DNA of 39,318 nucleotides, from assembly GCA_013151415.1 (NCBI GenBank), contig JAADII010000118.1:1-39318 (forward strand). The letters run 5' to 3'. This document shows, piece after piece, positions 1 to 10,248 of the stretch (its first letter is position 1; every line of letters begins with the position of its first letter). The position numbers and the translations under genes were made by a program. Below the pieces are notes generated by a model. That model worked only from the letters and a program-made list of their open reading frames with translations, was not told where the DNA came from and searched no databases. Source of the stretch: Chloroflexota bacterium (GTDB lineage: Bacteria; Chloroflexota; Anaerolineae; J102).

Positions 1-401
1 CCACAACCACGCCCACCCCGCGCCCGCGCCCCACCCGACGCCCTCCGCCCACGCTCGCTCCACAGGGGCCGCCCACGCCCGAGGTCTCTCCACCCGCCTG
101 CCCCAATCCCGGCGCGGCCATTGCCAGCCCAGGCAATGGGCAAACAGTTCAGGGAGAGATTCAAGTCACGGGCACAGCCAGCATCGATCGATTCCAATTT
201 TACAAGTTGGAGTGGGCTTGGGAAGGCAATCCCGAGCAGTGGAATTGGTTTGCCGGCAGCGAAACCCCGGTGGTCGGCGGCGTGTTGGGCGCATTCAATC
301 CAGCAGGCCTTCCTTCGGGCAATTACACCATCCGTCTGGTGGTGGTGGACATTACTGGCAATTATCCGCCTCCTTGCAGCGTTCATGTCATTGTGCCCTG
401 A
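1..401 (+). CDS. C-terminal end of a secreted Pro-rich protein with an Ig-like tail domain (5' end outside window)
   Basis: The reading frame that begins at base 3 is open from the window edge and stops at 401. It starts with a Thr/Pro/Arg-rich linker (about 30 residues, TPTPRPRPT type) followed by a domain of roughly 95 residues that begins CPNPGAAIASPGNG and ends CSVHVIVP. The pattern of a Pro-rich spacer followed by a beta-rich domain with motifs such as SPGNGQTVQGEIQVTGTA resembles the extracellular tails of penicillin-binding proteins or other wall-associated proteins in Chloroflexota; that parallel is from memory. The catalytic part, if any, lies upstream of the window, so the function cannot be stated. 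The first 120 bases are strongly C-rich because of the linker. Confidence 0.7.
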   Translation, partial: TTTPTPRPRPTRRPPPTLAPQGPPTPEVSPPACPNPGAAIASPGNGQTVQGEIQVTGTASIDRFQFYKLEWAWEGNPEQWNWFAGSETPVVGGVLGAFNPAGLPSGNYTIRLVVVDITGNYPPPCSVHVIVP

Positions 402-451
402 GCGTCGCGCGATGGAGAACGTCTCTTGCGTTCCATCGGCAATTTTCGTCT

Positions 452-3451
452 ATGTTGGATTTTCGGCTTAGAAGTGCAGATTTGTCCACCACTCAATACG
501 TCATCCGCAAGCGGGCGACATTATTGGCGCTCCTGGCGTTGGTCGCGCTGTTCACCTCTTCCCCCACGCGTGCGGCGCAACCGGAAGGTGCATGGCAGAC
601 ATTGGGCGGCCCTATCGCTTTCGCCACACATATTGCCGGCGACCCCACCGCGCCGGATTTCATTTTTCTCTTCATTAGCTTGGCCACCAGCCGCAACAAC
701 GATCGAACTCAGGCCGCCAACGGCTATGTGATTCAGAGTTGGGCGCCCTATTTCAGCACCGACGCCGGCGCAACCTGGCAACCGGCCAGCAACGATTTGG
801 CTGAGATGGAGCCCACCGCGTTGCAGATTGTCGAAGAGGGGGATGCAAGCGTCATATGGGTGGGCACGGCCGAACACGGCTTGTGGCGCAGCGATAATCG
901 CGGGCGCACCTGGCGCGCGGCCATTGTTCCAGGATTGGAAAATCAACGCGTGCTGGCGCTTAGCAAAGACCCGCGCGGGGATTTGCACATGTTGGCCATA
1001 GACAACGCCCGCCAACCGAACTCATACTTATACACCAGCAGGGATGACGGTTTCAATTGGGATCGCCGTTTGCTTCAGGGATTTAGTAACGAACCAGAGA
1101 AAACAGTAACCGATCTTATCGCCGATCCTTTTGAGTTTGGGCGTCTATATGCAGTGACTTTAGGCGGAGTGTTGGTGAGCGCGGATGGAGGCTTTTCTTG
1201 GAATCGGAGCGCATTTCCCCTACCGGCCGATGCACAACCCGGTGGGCGGACAGTGTTGACGGTGGATCCGACACAACGCGGGCGTTTATATGCGGTCAAT
1301 CGTTTTCATCGTCGTGATGGCGTGGCCGAAATAGGCGTGTATCGTTCATTGGATGGCGGTGAAAGTTGGGAGCTGCTGCGCTCTCGTTTTTATCCCTCCG
1401 AACTGGATAGCACCGCTCGGGCGTTGCGCCCGATACGATTGCGTCTGGATCCGTTCAATCGTCGTCGGCTTTACCTGGCCGCCAATAACGGCTTGTGGCT
1501 TTCGACCGATGCAGGCTTGAGTTGGCGTTTGGCGGGCTCGGCTTTGGACGGCGTCACCGTGGCCGACGTCTATCTCCATCCCCGGCAGCGCGGGCGTTGG
1601 TTGGCCATTGGCGCGGGTGGCGTTTGGCGCACAGCCAATGCTGGAGGGCGCTGGCAATCGCTGAGCAACGGTTTGCCGCCCGCCAGCCGCGTGCAAAGTG
1701 TGGTTGCGGTTCCGGGCGATCCGCGGGTTTTGCTCATGCTCAATGGCGGGGCTTTGCCCTCCTTTGCCGCTGGCCAGCCCCTTTGGCGCAGCACCAACGG
1801 CGGGCGCACATGGTTGCCCGCCATGCGAGGGCTGGCGGGCGTTTCGGTGCAGCGTTTGTTGGTCAATCCCAAAGCCCCCAATATGGTTTATGGGTTGGCC
1901 AATGACGGGCTGGTGCGCAGCGTAGACCGCGGGCGCTCGTGGCGTTATTTTCACCTTCCCGTCACCCCGCGCGACCTGGCTTTTGGCGCCAAACCAGGCT
2001 CTTTGTTCTTGGCCACACTAGACGGCCTTTGGCATTCAACCGACAACGGCGAAAGTTGGCGGCCGCTCTCGTTAGAGGGGCCTGTTCAGGCTGTGGCCAA
2101 CAGTCCGGATGGCGATATTTTCGCCATTGCCGTCAGAGGCGGAGAGGGCCCCACCGTATATCGTTCATCAGACGAGGGCGCGCAATGGCAAGCTGTGGCT
2201 GCGCCTCCGCCCGGTGAGATCAGTCGACTCATTGCCCACCCGCAAACCCCTGATTTTCTCATCGCATTGGTGCGGTGGGGCGGGATTTATGTTTCGCCAG
2301 ACGGGGGTTTTAGCTGGGCGCGGCGTGATAGCGGCATTCCCAAAGGCGTGCGCTGGCGCGGGCCAGCGGCCATAGAGCCGGATGGCCCCAATGTGTTGGC
2401 CTTGGCCATTGATCCCGAAAACCCCGCGCATTGGTGGGCGGCTCGCGATGGAGGCGGCGTTTATGAGAGCGTGGACGCCGGCGTAACCTGGGAGGATGTT
2501 AGCGCAGACCTGGGCGACGCGCTTATCTTTTCTTTTGCTTACACGGCTGATGGTTTGGTTGCCGGCGCCAGCAACATTGGCTTGATTGCTCGACGGCCGA
2601 CCGCGGCTGCGCAAACCGTGCCCGATCTGGTGGACGCGCGCATTGAAATTTTGTGGCCGCACGATTTCGCCCCTGTCGAGCAGGCAAAGGCCGCCAACTT
2701 GGGTTTGCGCCTCTATCGCGGGCGTTCGCAAGAAGTGCCGCCCTGCGCCTGGCAGCCGCCTGTTGAGGTGTGGATGGCTCGCGATGCTGAGCCGCTACGA
2801 CTGTTGGGCGAGGCCGAACAGCGCAATGTCGAAGGTCATCCATTTCCTTTCTGGGAACTCAACGATGTGGATGTGACTTGGGCCAATGATCCCACTCGCA
2901 AGTTGATTTTCTTGGCCCGCGTGGCTCCGGGGCTGGCTGAAAGCGCGGCGAGCCCCTGGATCCACGCCGCGGATGCGCGCACCCTGTTGCCCAATCCGCC
3001 CGAACCCATTGGTTTGACCAAGGCGCCTCCCGCAGCCATTGATGCAATTATTCGCGTGGTGTGGCCGCACAATGAACTGGGCGCGTATGCACCGCCCGAG
3101 GAAGCCAATTGGGTTAACATCAGCGCAGTGCTGTTCGAGCGCGACACCCGTTTGGCCTTGGCGGAAGCGCATCTTCCCGAGCGGGTGTGGTTGATCGGCG
3201 CGCTGGATAATCAGGTGGGGCGACGGTTGGCTGTGGGCGAACGCCGCGTGATGCAAGGAAATGGATTCGAATACTTCACCTATGAATTCAACGACATCGA
3301 CGTGAGCTTGGCGCGATTGTCGGAGCATCATTGGACTTTTTGGCTGGAAATTCCCGGCATGAATGCGGCTTCGAATGTGTGGGTGCATGGCATCGACGCT
3401 CGCACGCGCGCGCCGAGCTTGTTGGAGCCCATCGCCGGATGCAGCCCCTGA
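452..3451 (+). CDS. Secreted Asp-box (BNR/sortilin-like) repeat protein with two tandem C-terminal domains
   Basis: About 999 residues if the ATG at 452 is used. The frame is open further upstream, but that part overlaps the previous gene and reads as nonsense. A signal peptide is visible: a basic RKR followed by LLALLALVALF and an AxA-like end (TRAAQ). I count thirteen Asp-box motifs (S-x-D-x-G-x-x-W) between about residues 100 and 680, for example STDAGATW, RSDNRGRTW, RSLDGGESW, HSTDNGESW and ESVDAGVTW. This is the mark of a seven- or ten-bladed beta-propeller of the sialidase/Vps10/photosystem assembly type. The catalytic arginine triad of sialidases is not recognisable, so a binding or scaffolding role is more likely than an enzyme. 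After residue about 725 come two related segments, each opening with a WPH motif (ILWPHDF, VVWPHNE) and containing an ELNDVDV/EFNDIDV motif. These look like a duplicated domain unknown to me. Confidence 0.85.
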   Translation: MLDFRLRSADLSTTQYVIRKRATLLALLALVALFTSSPTRAAQPEGAWQTLGGPIAFATHIAGDPTAPDFIFLFISLATSRNNDRTQAANGYVIQSWAPYFSTDAGATWQPASNDLAEMEPTALQIVEEGDASVIWVGTAEHGLWRSDNRGRTWRAAIVPGLENQRVLALSKDPRGDLHMLAIDNARQPNSYLYTSRDDGFNWDRRLLQGFSNEPEKTVTDLIADPFEFGRLYAVTLGGVLVSADGGFSWNRSAFPLPADAQPGGRTVLTVDPTQRGRLYAVNRFHRRDGVAEIGVYRSLDGGESWELLRSRFYPSELDSTARALRPIRLRLDPFNRRRLYLAANNGLWLSTDAGLSWRLAGSALDGVTVADVYLHPRQRGRWLAIGAGGVWRTANAGGRWQSLSNGLPPASRVQSVVAVPGDPRVLLMLNGGALPSFAAGQPLWRSTNGGRTWLPAMRGLAGVSVQRLLVNPKAPNMVYGLANDGLVRSVDRGRSWRYFHLPVTPRDLAFGAKPGSLFLATLDGLWHSTDNGESWRPLSLEGPVQAVANSPDGDIFAIAVRGGEGPTVYRSSDEGAQWQAVAAPPPGEISRLIAHPQTPDFLIALVRWGGIYVSPDGGFSWARRDSGIPKGVRWRGPAAIEPDGPNVLALAIDPENPAHWWAARDGGGVYESVDAGVTWEDVSADLGDALIFSFAYTADGLVAGASNIGLIARRPTAAAQTVPDLVDARIEILWPHDFAPVEQAKAANLGLRLYRGRSQEVPPCAWQPPVEVWMARDAEPLRLLGEAEQRNVEGHPFPFWELNDVDVTWANDPTRKLIFLARVAPGLAESAASPWIHAADARTLLPNPPEPIGLTKAPPAAIDAIIRVVWPHNELGAYAPPEEANWVNISAVLFERDTRLALAEAHLPERVWLIGALDNQVGRRLAVGERRVMQGNGFEYFTYEFNDIDVSLARLSEHHWTFWLEIPGMNAASNVWVHGIDARTRAPSLLEPIAGCSP

Positions 3452-3512
3452 TATATGAGTTATGAGCTGGCGATGATCTCAATTATCGCATGCGACGCGT
3501 TGCCGAACCTCC

Positions 3513-4244
3513 ATGATTGACGAAATCACATTGGGCTTCATCCTTTTGATCACGCTCGTGATCGCGGTTGGCGCGCTGGCCGTGGTTTGGTGGGTGCGGC
3601 GCAGCGGGCGCGGCCTTGAATGGGTGTTGCTTGCCATCCCATTGGCTTTAGGCGCCAGTTATCTTTCAAGTTTCCTCTTTCGCGTGCCCGATTATCAAGC
3701 GGGTTGTGCGGGCGTTTGCCGCGGGTGGTGGGGGCATCCTCTGCCCACGCATATCAGCGATGGGGTGGGCGGCGCGATCTTCCTGCCCGTGGGGTTTGCT
3801 CTCAACGCCGCCGCCTATTATGTGGCGATCCTGCTATTCAGCATCTTCGTCGCTCTAATGGCTTCCTATTTTCGCTGGTCGGAGCGGGGTCGTCGTTGGC
3901 GCCTTTTTTTCGTTATCATGGTGGTTTTCGTCCCTTTAGCCCTGGCGCCGAGCTGGGCCTCTCCGCCCCAACCCAATTTCCCCTTGCCCGAACAACGCCT
4001 GGTTATCAACGCCGAACGCGCCTGGCGATGGCAATTACTCGCCAAGAGCGTTTCTCAACGTCGGCTGGCCGCCGAGGATGTGCGTCTGCATCCAGACGGT
4101 GAACGGCATCGCGTTTGTTTTCGCATTTACACCTGGTTTTATCTTCCATATCGTCGCGCCTACGTCGATTTAGAGCCGGCTGGCGTGCGAGCAACCGGGG
4201 GCGGTTTGCTTCCGCTTGACGCGTCTTGCTGGATACAGCCTTAG
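3513..4244 (+). CDS. Integral membrane protein of unknown function
   Basis: 243 residues. Hydrophobic segments at about residues 7-28, 37-56, 88-118 and 130-148 suggest four membrane helices, followed by a soluble C-terminal tail of about 95 residues with many Arg and aromatic residues (IYTWFYLPYRRAYVD). Two cysteines (C65, C69) sit in the loop between helices 2 and 3. I recognise no family. The gene lies 61 bp after the Asp-box gene and 18 bp before the protease gene, all on the same strand, so it may be co-transcribed with them as part of a cell-envelope group. No convincing ribosome-binding site precedes the ATG. Confidence 0.75.
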   Translation: MIDEITLGFILLITLVIAVGALAVVWWVRRSGRGLEWVLLAIPLALGASYLSSFLFRVPDYQAGCAGVCRGWWGHPLPTHISDGVGGAIFLPVGFALNAAAYYVAILLFSIFVALMASYFRWSERGRRWRLFFVIMVVFVPLALAPSWASPPQPNFPLPEQRLVINAERAWRWQLLAKSVSQRRLAAEDVRLHPDGERHRVCFRIYTWFYLPYRRAYVDLEPAGVRATGGGLLPLDASCWIQP

Positions 4245-4254
4245 CCTTTACAAT
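4226..4254 (+). promoter_or_regulatory. Candidate sigma70-type promoter for the metalloprotease gene
   Basis: TTGCTG (4226-4231) and TACAAT (4249-4254) are separated by 17 bp. Transcription would begin at about 4261, one or two bases before the ATG at 4263, giving an essentially leaderless mRNA. The site lies inside the 3' end of the preceding gene. It is supported only by sequence resemblance. Confidence 0.4.
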
Positions 4255-4262
4255 CGTGAATT

Positions 4263-6356
4263 ATGTCCCGTAATACATCCATTACATTGCTTCTGGCCGC
4301 ATTGCTTTTTTCGTTTTCCTGTTTTCTGGCCACCTTATGCATTTCTACTGCCCTGATCGCCAGTCGCATCGACGCAGGGGCTGCGCCCGCGGGAGGGATC
4401 AGAGAGCCGCTTTTGTTAGATATCCCAACGCCGGAGGAGCCCAGCCTTACGCCGCCTCTCCAGACCTCCACGCCTGAACCCGTGGCGTCGCCGCCACCGA
4501 AGAGCGCGCCAACGCCCGACCTCGGAAGCGCGCCAACGCCGGTTGGCGGTGAATTTAGCACCGAAGCGCAATTGCGCATGGTTCAGGTTCCTTCTCACGA
4601 CCCTCGCGATGCGGCTGTTCGGCTGCGACCGGATGTGAGCGAGGTGCCGTTGGTTGTCAATCCAACTCCGCCTTACTACGAAGAGGGCGATGTGATCACA
4701 TTTTGGGTCAGCAACGTGGATTCAGATGAGAATTTTCAAATAGATGCGGTGTTGGCCGTAAAAAGCCAACGTCTGTACATGTGGGTGGAGCAAGGCGCGA
4801 ATGTCGATATCGAGGCTCTTCGTCGCTCGGCAGCCATGTTCGATGATGTCATCTATCCCACCAATCGCGAGTTTTTTGGCAGCGAGTGGTCGCCTGGCGT
4901 GGACAATGATCCCCGCCTTCATGTGCTTCATGCTTACAACTTGGGCGACACCGTGGCCGGATATTACTCCTCGGCCGATGAGGTTTCCAGCATTGTCAAT
5001 CCTTTTTCCAACGAAAAGGAGATGTTCTACATCAACCTGGACAACAATGAGCCGGGAAGCCGTTTTTACAACGCCACTTTGGCTCACGAATTCCAACATA
5101 TGATTCATTGGAATCAAGACTTGAACGAGACAACCTGGCTCAATGAAGGCGCGTCTGAATTAGCCACCCAACTGACCGGTTTGTTTCGTTCCGATACGGG
5201 GCTTCTTCCTGATCAGGTGTTCGCGGAGAATCCCGATTTGCAGCTAAACACGTGGCCCGATTCGGAAGATTCTTATGCGCACTATGGCGCCGCTTATCTA
5301 TTTATGAATTATTTTCTTAGCCGATTTGGCGAAGAGGCGACCAAGGCCTTGGTGGCTGATCCAGCCAATGGCATGGAGTCAGTGGACGATGTTTTGCGTC
5401 AGTTTGGTTATGATTTTGGCGCGGACGACTTGTTCGGCGATTGGGTGATCGCCAATTGGCTGGATGAACCCACGTTGGCCGACGGTCGGTGGGGGTATCC
5501 AGAGTATGATCCAGCGCCCATGTCGGTGGAAGAGCGACATAGGCGGCTTCCGGCTGAAGGGAGCGGCGAGGTGAGCCAATACGCCGCGGATTACATCCGT
5601 ATAAAGGCCGAGGGGGATGTCCAGATCGAGTTCGTTGGTCAATCGACCAACAAACTGGCGGCCACCGACGCCTACAGCGGCCAATGGGCCTGGTGGAGCC
5701 ACCGCGTGGACGAGTCGGACACCCGCCTGACTCTGCCGGTTGATCTTTCAGAGACCGATAAAGCAACTTTGCGTTTCAAGACATGGTACGATATCGAGGC
5801 GTTTTGGGACTACGCCTATGTGGAGATCAGCATCGACGATGGAGAAACCTGGACTATCCTGGAAACCAACCGCACCACGCGAGAGAATCCTCAGGGCAAC
5901 GCCTATGGCCCCGGCTACACGGGCGTTAGCGGCGCAGACGCCGCGACATGGGTGCAGGAGGAGGTCGACATCAGCGACTTTGCCGGCCAACCCGCGCTTA
6001 TTCGTTTTGAATATATCACAGACGCCGCCGTGACGCAGCCGGGCATGTTCATAGACGATATCGAGATACCGGAGATTGGATTTTTTGATGATCTGGAAAG
6101 CGGGCCGGGACAGTGGCGGTCGGAGGGGTGGCTGCTGACAAACAACCTGCTTCAGCAGCGTTGGCTGGTGCAAGTGATTGAAACGCGAGGCGATGGTTCA
6201 GTGGCCGTGCATCGCTTGGATGTAGGCGCGGATGGCCGCGGATCGTTGCGGCTCGAAAATGTGAGCGCTCGCCACGATTTGGTTTTGGTTGTCTCGGCCT
6301 TGGCCCCCGTCACAGTGGAAAAGGCGAAATACCGCTATCGCGTGACCGCGGAATAG
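4263..6356 (+). CDS. Secreted zinc metalloprotease with immune-inhibitor-A-like C-terminal domain
   Basis: 697 residues. The N-terminus is one long hydrophobic segment (about residues 6-34, signal peptide or anchor), followed by a Pro/Thr-rich spacer (about 52-95). The catalytic signature is H275-E276-F-Q-H279 followed by N294-E295-G-A-S-E299. The two histidines and a glutamate in the NEG motif are the expected zinc ligands and E276 the general base. From about residue 455 onward there is a beta-rich region with phrases such as LRFKTWYDIE and YAYVEISIDDGETW, which I recognise from the C-terminal domains of InhA/M6-type peptidases, and a second similar start at FDDLESGPGQW (about residue 607). 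The protein is therefore probably an exported protease that degrades extracellular protein. The HEFQHMIHW form differs from the HEYGH of classical M6 enzymes, so assignment to M6 proper is uncertain. Confidence 0.85.
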   Translation: MSRNTSITLLLAALLFSFSCFLATLCISTALIASRIDAGAAPAGGIREPLLLDIPTPEEPSLTPPLQTSTPEPVASPPPKSAPTPDLGSAPTPVGGEFSTEAQLRMVQVPSHDPRDAAVRLRPDVSEVPLVVNPTPPYYEEGDVITFWVSNVDSDENFQIDAVLAVKSQRLYMWVEQGANVDIEALRRSAAMFDDVIYPTNREFFGSEWSPGVDNDPRLHVLHAYNLGDTVAGYYSSADEVSSIVNPFSNEKEMFYINLDNNEPGSRFYNATLAHEFQHMIHWNQDLNETTWLNEGASELATQLTGLFRSDTGLLPDQVFAENPDLQLNTWPDSEDSYAHYGAAYLFMNYFLSRFGEEATKALVADPANGMESVDDVLRQFGYDFGADDLFGDWVIANWLDEPTLADGRWGYPEYDPAPMSVEERHRRLPAEGSGEVSQYAADYIRIKAEGDVQIEFVGQSTNKLAATDAYSGQWAWWSHRVDESDTRLTLPVDLSETDKATLRFKTWYDIEAFWDYAYVEISIDDGETWTILETNRTTRENPQGNAYGPGYTGVSGADAATWVQEEVDISDFAGQPALIRFEYITDAAVTQPGMFIDDIEIPEIGFFDDLESGPGQWRSEGWLLTNNLLQQRWLVQVIETRGDGSVAVHRLDVGADGRGSLRLENVSARHDLVLVVSALAPVTVEKAKYRYRVTAE

Positions 6357-6386
6357 GCGATCTGCAAATAAACTTTGGCTTCACTG

Positions 6387-6517
6387 AAAAAAGGTTCACC
6401 GCCGAGCGGGCGGAGGACGCAGAGAGGAAAATGAGGTGAATTGAGCCATGTTTTTCTCTTAAAACGCCCACTTTTTCTCTGCGCGCTCAGCGAACTCAGC
6501 GGTGGAATAGCTTTTTT
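6387..6517. repeat. Imperfect inverted repeat element, arms with ACCGC...GAG...CGCAGAG core
   Basis: The left arm (6387-6431) and right arm (6472-6517) are imperfect reverse complements. Both carry the string AAAAAAG, then TTC/ACCGC, GAG and CGCAGAG, then AAAA, separated by about 40 bp. I recall similar ACCGC-GAG-CGCAGAG strings as a dispersed element in many unrelated bacterial genomes, but could not search. The rest of the 6357-6628 gap shows no gene. The element lies between convergent genes, so it may also act as a bidirectional transcription stop. Confidence 0.6.
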
Positions 6518-6628
6518 CAGGAGATCCAACTTTTCGCGTAGGGAAAACCGGTCGAAGCGGGTTGCATTAGAAATCAGGAGATCAAAACTTCAGAGGCCGT
6601 CCGACCAGCAGACCAGGCGACCGCACGA

Positions 6629-8059
<1,431 letters not shown>

Positions 8060-8187
8060 AAGCGAATGAACAATGACTTGAGAATGAAGCGGGTGCGGGA
8101 TCGTGCAAAATGAGGGAATCCGTAGGATAATAGATTTTGCCGTTTGACGCCAATCAACAAGCAACCATGAACAGTGAACAGTAAGCC

Positions 8188-9087
8188 ATGAGCCACGAAC
8201 AAAACTCGTCCATCGCCATTGTCGTTCATGGCGGCGCGGGTCGCATCGCCGAAGCCCTGTATGAGCCGGCCAGGCGCGGCTGCGCGGCGGCCGTCGCGGT
8301 GGGATGGAGCGTGTTAAAAGCAGGCGGTTCGGCGCTGGATGCGGTGGAAGAAGCTGTGCGGCTGATGGAGATTGACCCTATGTTCAACGCGGGTCGCGGT
8401 TCGGTGCTCAACGCCGAGGGCCGGGTGGAGATGGACGCCGGAATTATGGATGGCGCCGCGCTGAAAGTGGGCGCGACCGCGCTGATTCAGCACGTGAGAC
8501 ACCCCATTTCTCTGGCTCGTCGCATCATGGAGCGCACGCCCCATCACTTTTTGGCCGGAGAAAACGCGGAGCGCTTCGCCCGCGAACAGGGCCTCGAGAT
8601 GGCGGATAACGCCTGGTTCATCACCGAGCGACGGCTAAAGCACTATCAACTCTGGCAAGAGGAGCAGGAAGGCGATACGGTGGGCGCGGTGGCCCTGGAT
8701 CGATCCGGCAACCTGGCCGCGGCCAACAGCACAGGGGGCGTGTCTTTCAAAATGCCCGGTCGGGTGGGCGATTCGCCCTTGCCCGGCGCGGGATTTTACG
8801 CGGACAATCGCTTCGGCGCGGTCGCGACCACCGGTCAGGGCGAGCACATCATGCGCGTGGGCCTGGCCCTGCGCGTGATGCAATTTTTGGAAGAAGGTTT
8901 GCCCGCGCGCGAAGCCGCGCTGCGGGCCAGAGACCTTTTCCTGCGCCGCGTGCCCGGGGGCGTCGCTGGTTGGATTGTGCTGGACGCCCGGGGAGGGGTG
9001 GGAATCGTTCACACCACTCCGGCCATGTCGCACGCGTATTTCGTTTCAGGCATGGATGATCTGGTGAGCGGGATGACGGCCTCCTAA
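8188..9087 (+). CDS. Isoaspartyl peptidase / L-asparaginase, plant-type (Ntn hydrolase)
   Basis: 299 residues. This family is made as a precursor that cleaves itself before a threonine, which then acts as the N-terminal nucleophile. Here the cleavage site is E-G-D163/T164 in the motif GDTVGAVALD, and the mature beta chain contains the expected NSTGG and TTGQGE motifs. The alpha chain starts with the typical VVHGGAG and has the FNAGRGSVLN motif with its glycine-rich loop. The enzyme removes isoaspartyl residues from dipeptides arising from damaged proteins and hydrolyses L-asparagine. The gene stands alone, followed by a hairpin terminator at 9095-9114. The ATG at 8188 has no clear ribosome-binding site; the frame is not open much further upstream in a protein-like way. 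Confidence 0.93.
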   Translation: MSHEQNSSIAIVVHGGAGRIAEALYEPARRGCAAAVAVGWSVLKAGGSALDAVEEAVRLMEIDPMFNAGRGSVLNAEGRVEMDAGIMDGAALKVGATALIQHVRHPISLARRIMERTPHHFLAGENAERFAREQGLEMADNAWFITERRLKHYQLWQEEQEGDTVGAVALDRSGNLAAANSTGGVSFKMPGRVGDSPLPGAGFYADNRFGAVATTGQGEHIMRVGLALRVMQFLEEGLPAREAALRARDLFLRRVPGGVAGWIVLDARGGVGIVHTTPAMSHAYFVSGMDDLVSGMTAS

Positions 9088-9094
9088 CCGATGC

Positions 9095-9114
9095 GCCTTT
9101 CGCAGGGCTTTTTT
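9095..9114 (+). terminator. Rho-independent terminator after the isoaspartyl peptidase gene
   Basis: GCCTT and AGGGC (5-bp stem with one G-U pair) enclose a TCGC loop and are followed directly by six T residues (9109-9114). It starts eight bases after the stop codon of the gene. Confidence 0.6.
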
Positions 9115-9159
9115 GAATAGGCGCTTTGTGCTACAATCGATTTTGGGAGGTATGAACGA

Positions 9160-10248
9160 ATGGCCTTCACAGACGAGCACTACCACGATTTCATTAGACT
9201 ATTATACGCACATCCAGAATGGCGGGCGGATTTGCGTCGGCTGCTCCTGGAATTGGATCCTCCTTTCGATCTATCGAAAACATTGCAGGAGCTAAGTGAG
9301 GCGACAAAAGCGCTTGCCGAAGCCCAGTCGCGCGGGGAAGAGCGAATTGATCGCATTGAAGCCGCGATCGAGAAACTGGCCGAAGCGCAAGCGCACACTG
9401 ACATGCGAATCAAAGAGTTGATCGAGGCGCAAGCGCGCACCGAGCAAAGTGTGAAGGAATTGGCGCAGGCTCAGGCGCGCACCGAAGAGCGCATGGGACG
9501 TTTGGAAACTGCGGTGGAGAAGCTGGCCGAGGCGCAGGCGCGCACCGAAGAGCGCGTGGGTCGTTTGGAAATTGTGGTGGAGAGACTGGCCGAGGCGCAG
9601 GCGCGCACCGAAGAGCGCGTGGGTCGTTTGGAAATTGCGGTGGAGAAACTGGCTGAGGCTCAGGTGCGCACCGAGGAGCGCGTGGGGCGTCTGGAAATTG
9701 CGGTGGAGAAGCTGGCCGAGGCTCAGGTGCGCACCGAAGAGCGCGTGGGACGTCTGGAAATTGCGGTGGATGATCTGGCCAAGAAGCAAGAGCGAACCAA
9801 TCTGGAATTGCGCAGACTAAGCGACCGAGTCGGCGTTTCGGTGGAAGAGGAGGCCGAGAGCGTCATGCAGGTGGTTCTCGAAGATAAAGGATACCGACTT
9901 GTGGATGCGCCTTTCAATCTGCGCATGAACGGCGAAGTGGACGTCGTCTTACCGCTGCAAGATGTTGAAGGCCGGTCTTTGTGGGCTGTGGTCGAAGCAA
10001 AGACCCGTCTGGGGTATCGCACCGTCGAAACCTGGTCGCAGCGCATGCGCTCATCGGGCTTTCAGGCGCGATTGCAAAAACACGGAGTGGAAGGCCCCTA
10101 TCTTGTGTATGCTTATGGAATGCGGGTGGATGTGAGCGCGCAGCGGGCCGCGAAAAAATTTGGCGTTGGGCTGGTGAGCAGTCAGGGGGAAATCATCGCG
10201 CCTCAAGGGGTTTTACACCCGACACAGACCAAAAAGATGCCGAATTGA
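9160..10248 (+). CDS. Coiled-coil repeat protein with C-terminal PD-(D/E)XK nuclease-like domain
   Basis: 362 residues. GGGAGG at 9146-9151 sits eight bases before the ATG at 9160, which decides the start; a TACAAT box at 9131-9136 could be the -10 element. Residues 1-40 form a short helical head. Residues about 45-235 are a long coiled coil built of a 21-residue unit ([20 protein letters not shown] type), repeated nearly identically at the DNA level. Residues about 237-345 look like a nuclease fold: D261 in GEVDVVLPL and E279-A-K281 in VVEAKTRLG give the D-x(n)-E-x-K signature. Proteins of this build are annotated as DUF3782-like or coiled-coil nucleases of unknown role and are common in cyanobacteria and Chloroflexota (from memory). 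The stop codon abuts the stop of the next, opposing gene with no base between them. Confidence 0.85.
   Translation: MAFTDEHYHDFIRLLYAHPEWRADLRRLLLELDPPFDLSKTLQELSEATKALAEAQSRGEERIDRIEAAIEKLAEAQAHTDMRIKELIEAQARTEQSVKELAQAQARTEERMGRLETAVEKLAEAQARTEERVGRLEIVVERLAEAQARTEERVGRLEIAVEKLAEAQVRTEERVGRLEIAVEKLAEAQVRTEERVGRLEIAVDDLAKKQERTNLELRRLSDRVGVSVEEEAESVMQVVLEDKGYRLVDAPFNLRMNGEVDVVLPLQDVEGRSLWAVVEAKTRLGYRTVETWSQRMRSSGFQARLQKHGVEGPYLVYAYGMRVDVSAQRAAKKFGVGLVSSQGEIIAPQGVLHPTQTKKMPN
9517..9768 (+). repeat. Four in-frame 63-bp tandem repeats encoding a 21-residue coiled-coil unit
   Basis: Repeat units begin at 9517, 9580, 9643 and 9706, each 63 bp and encoding E-(K/R)-LAEAQ-(A/V)[11 protein letters not shown](A/V)-V or a close variant. 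The unit is three heptads. Degenerate 14- and 21-residue units precede it from about 9370. The high DNA identity between units suggests recent duplication or ongoing copy-number change. Confidence 0.9.

Noticed and set aside
9370-9768. Regular 63-bp repeats as a possible CRISPR array
   Set aside because: Repeats are directly adjacent without unique spacers and are in frame with a coiled-coil protein.
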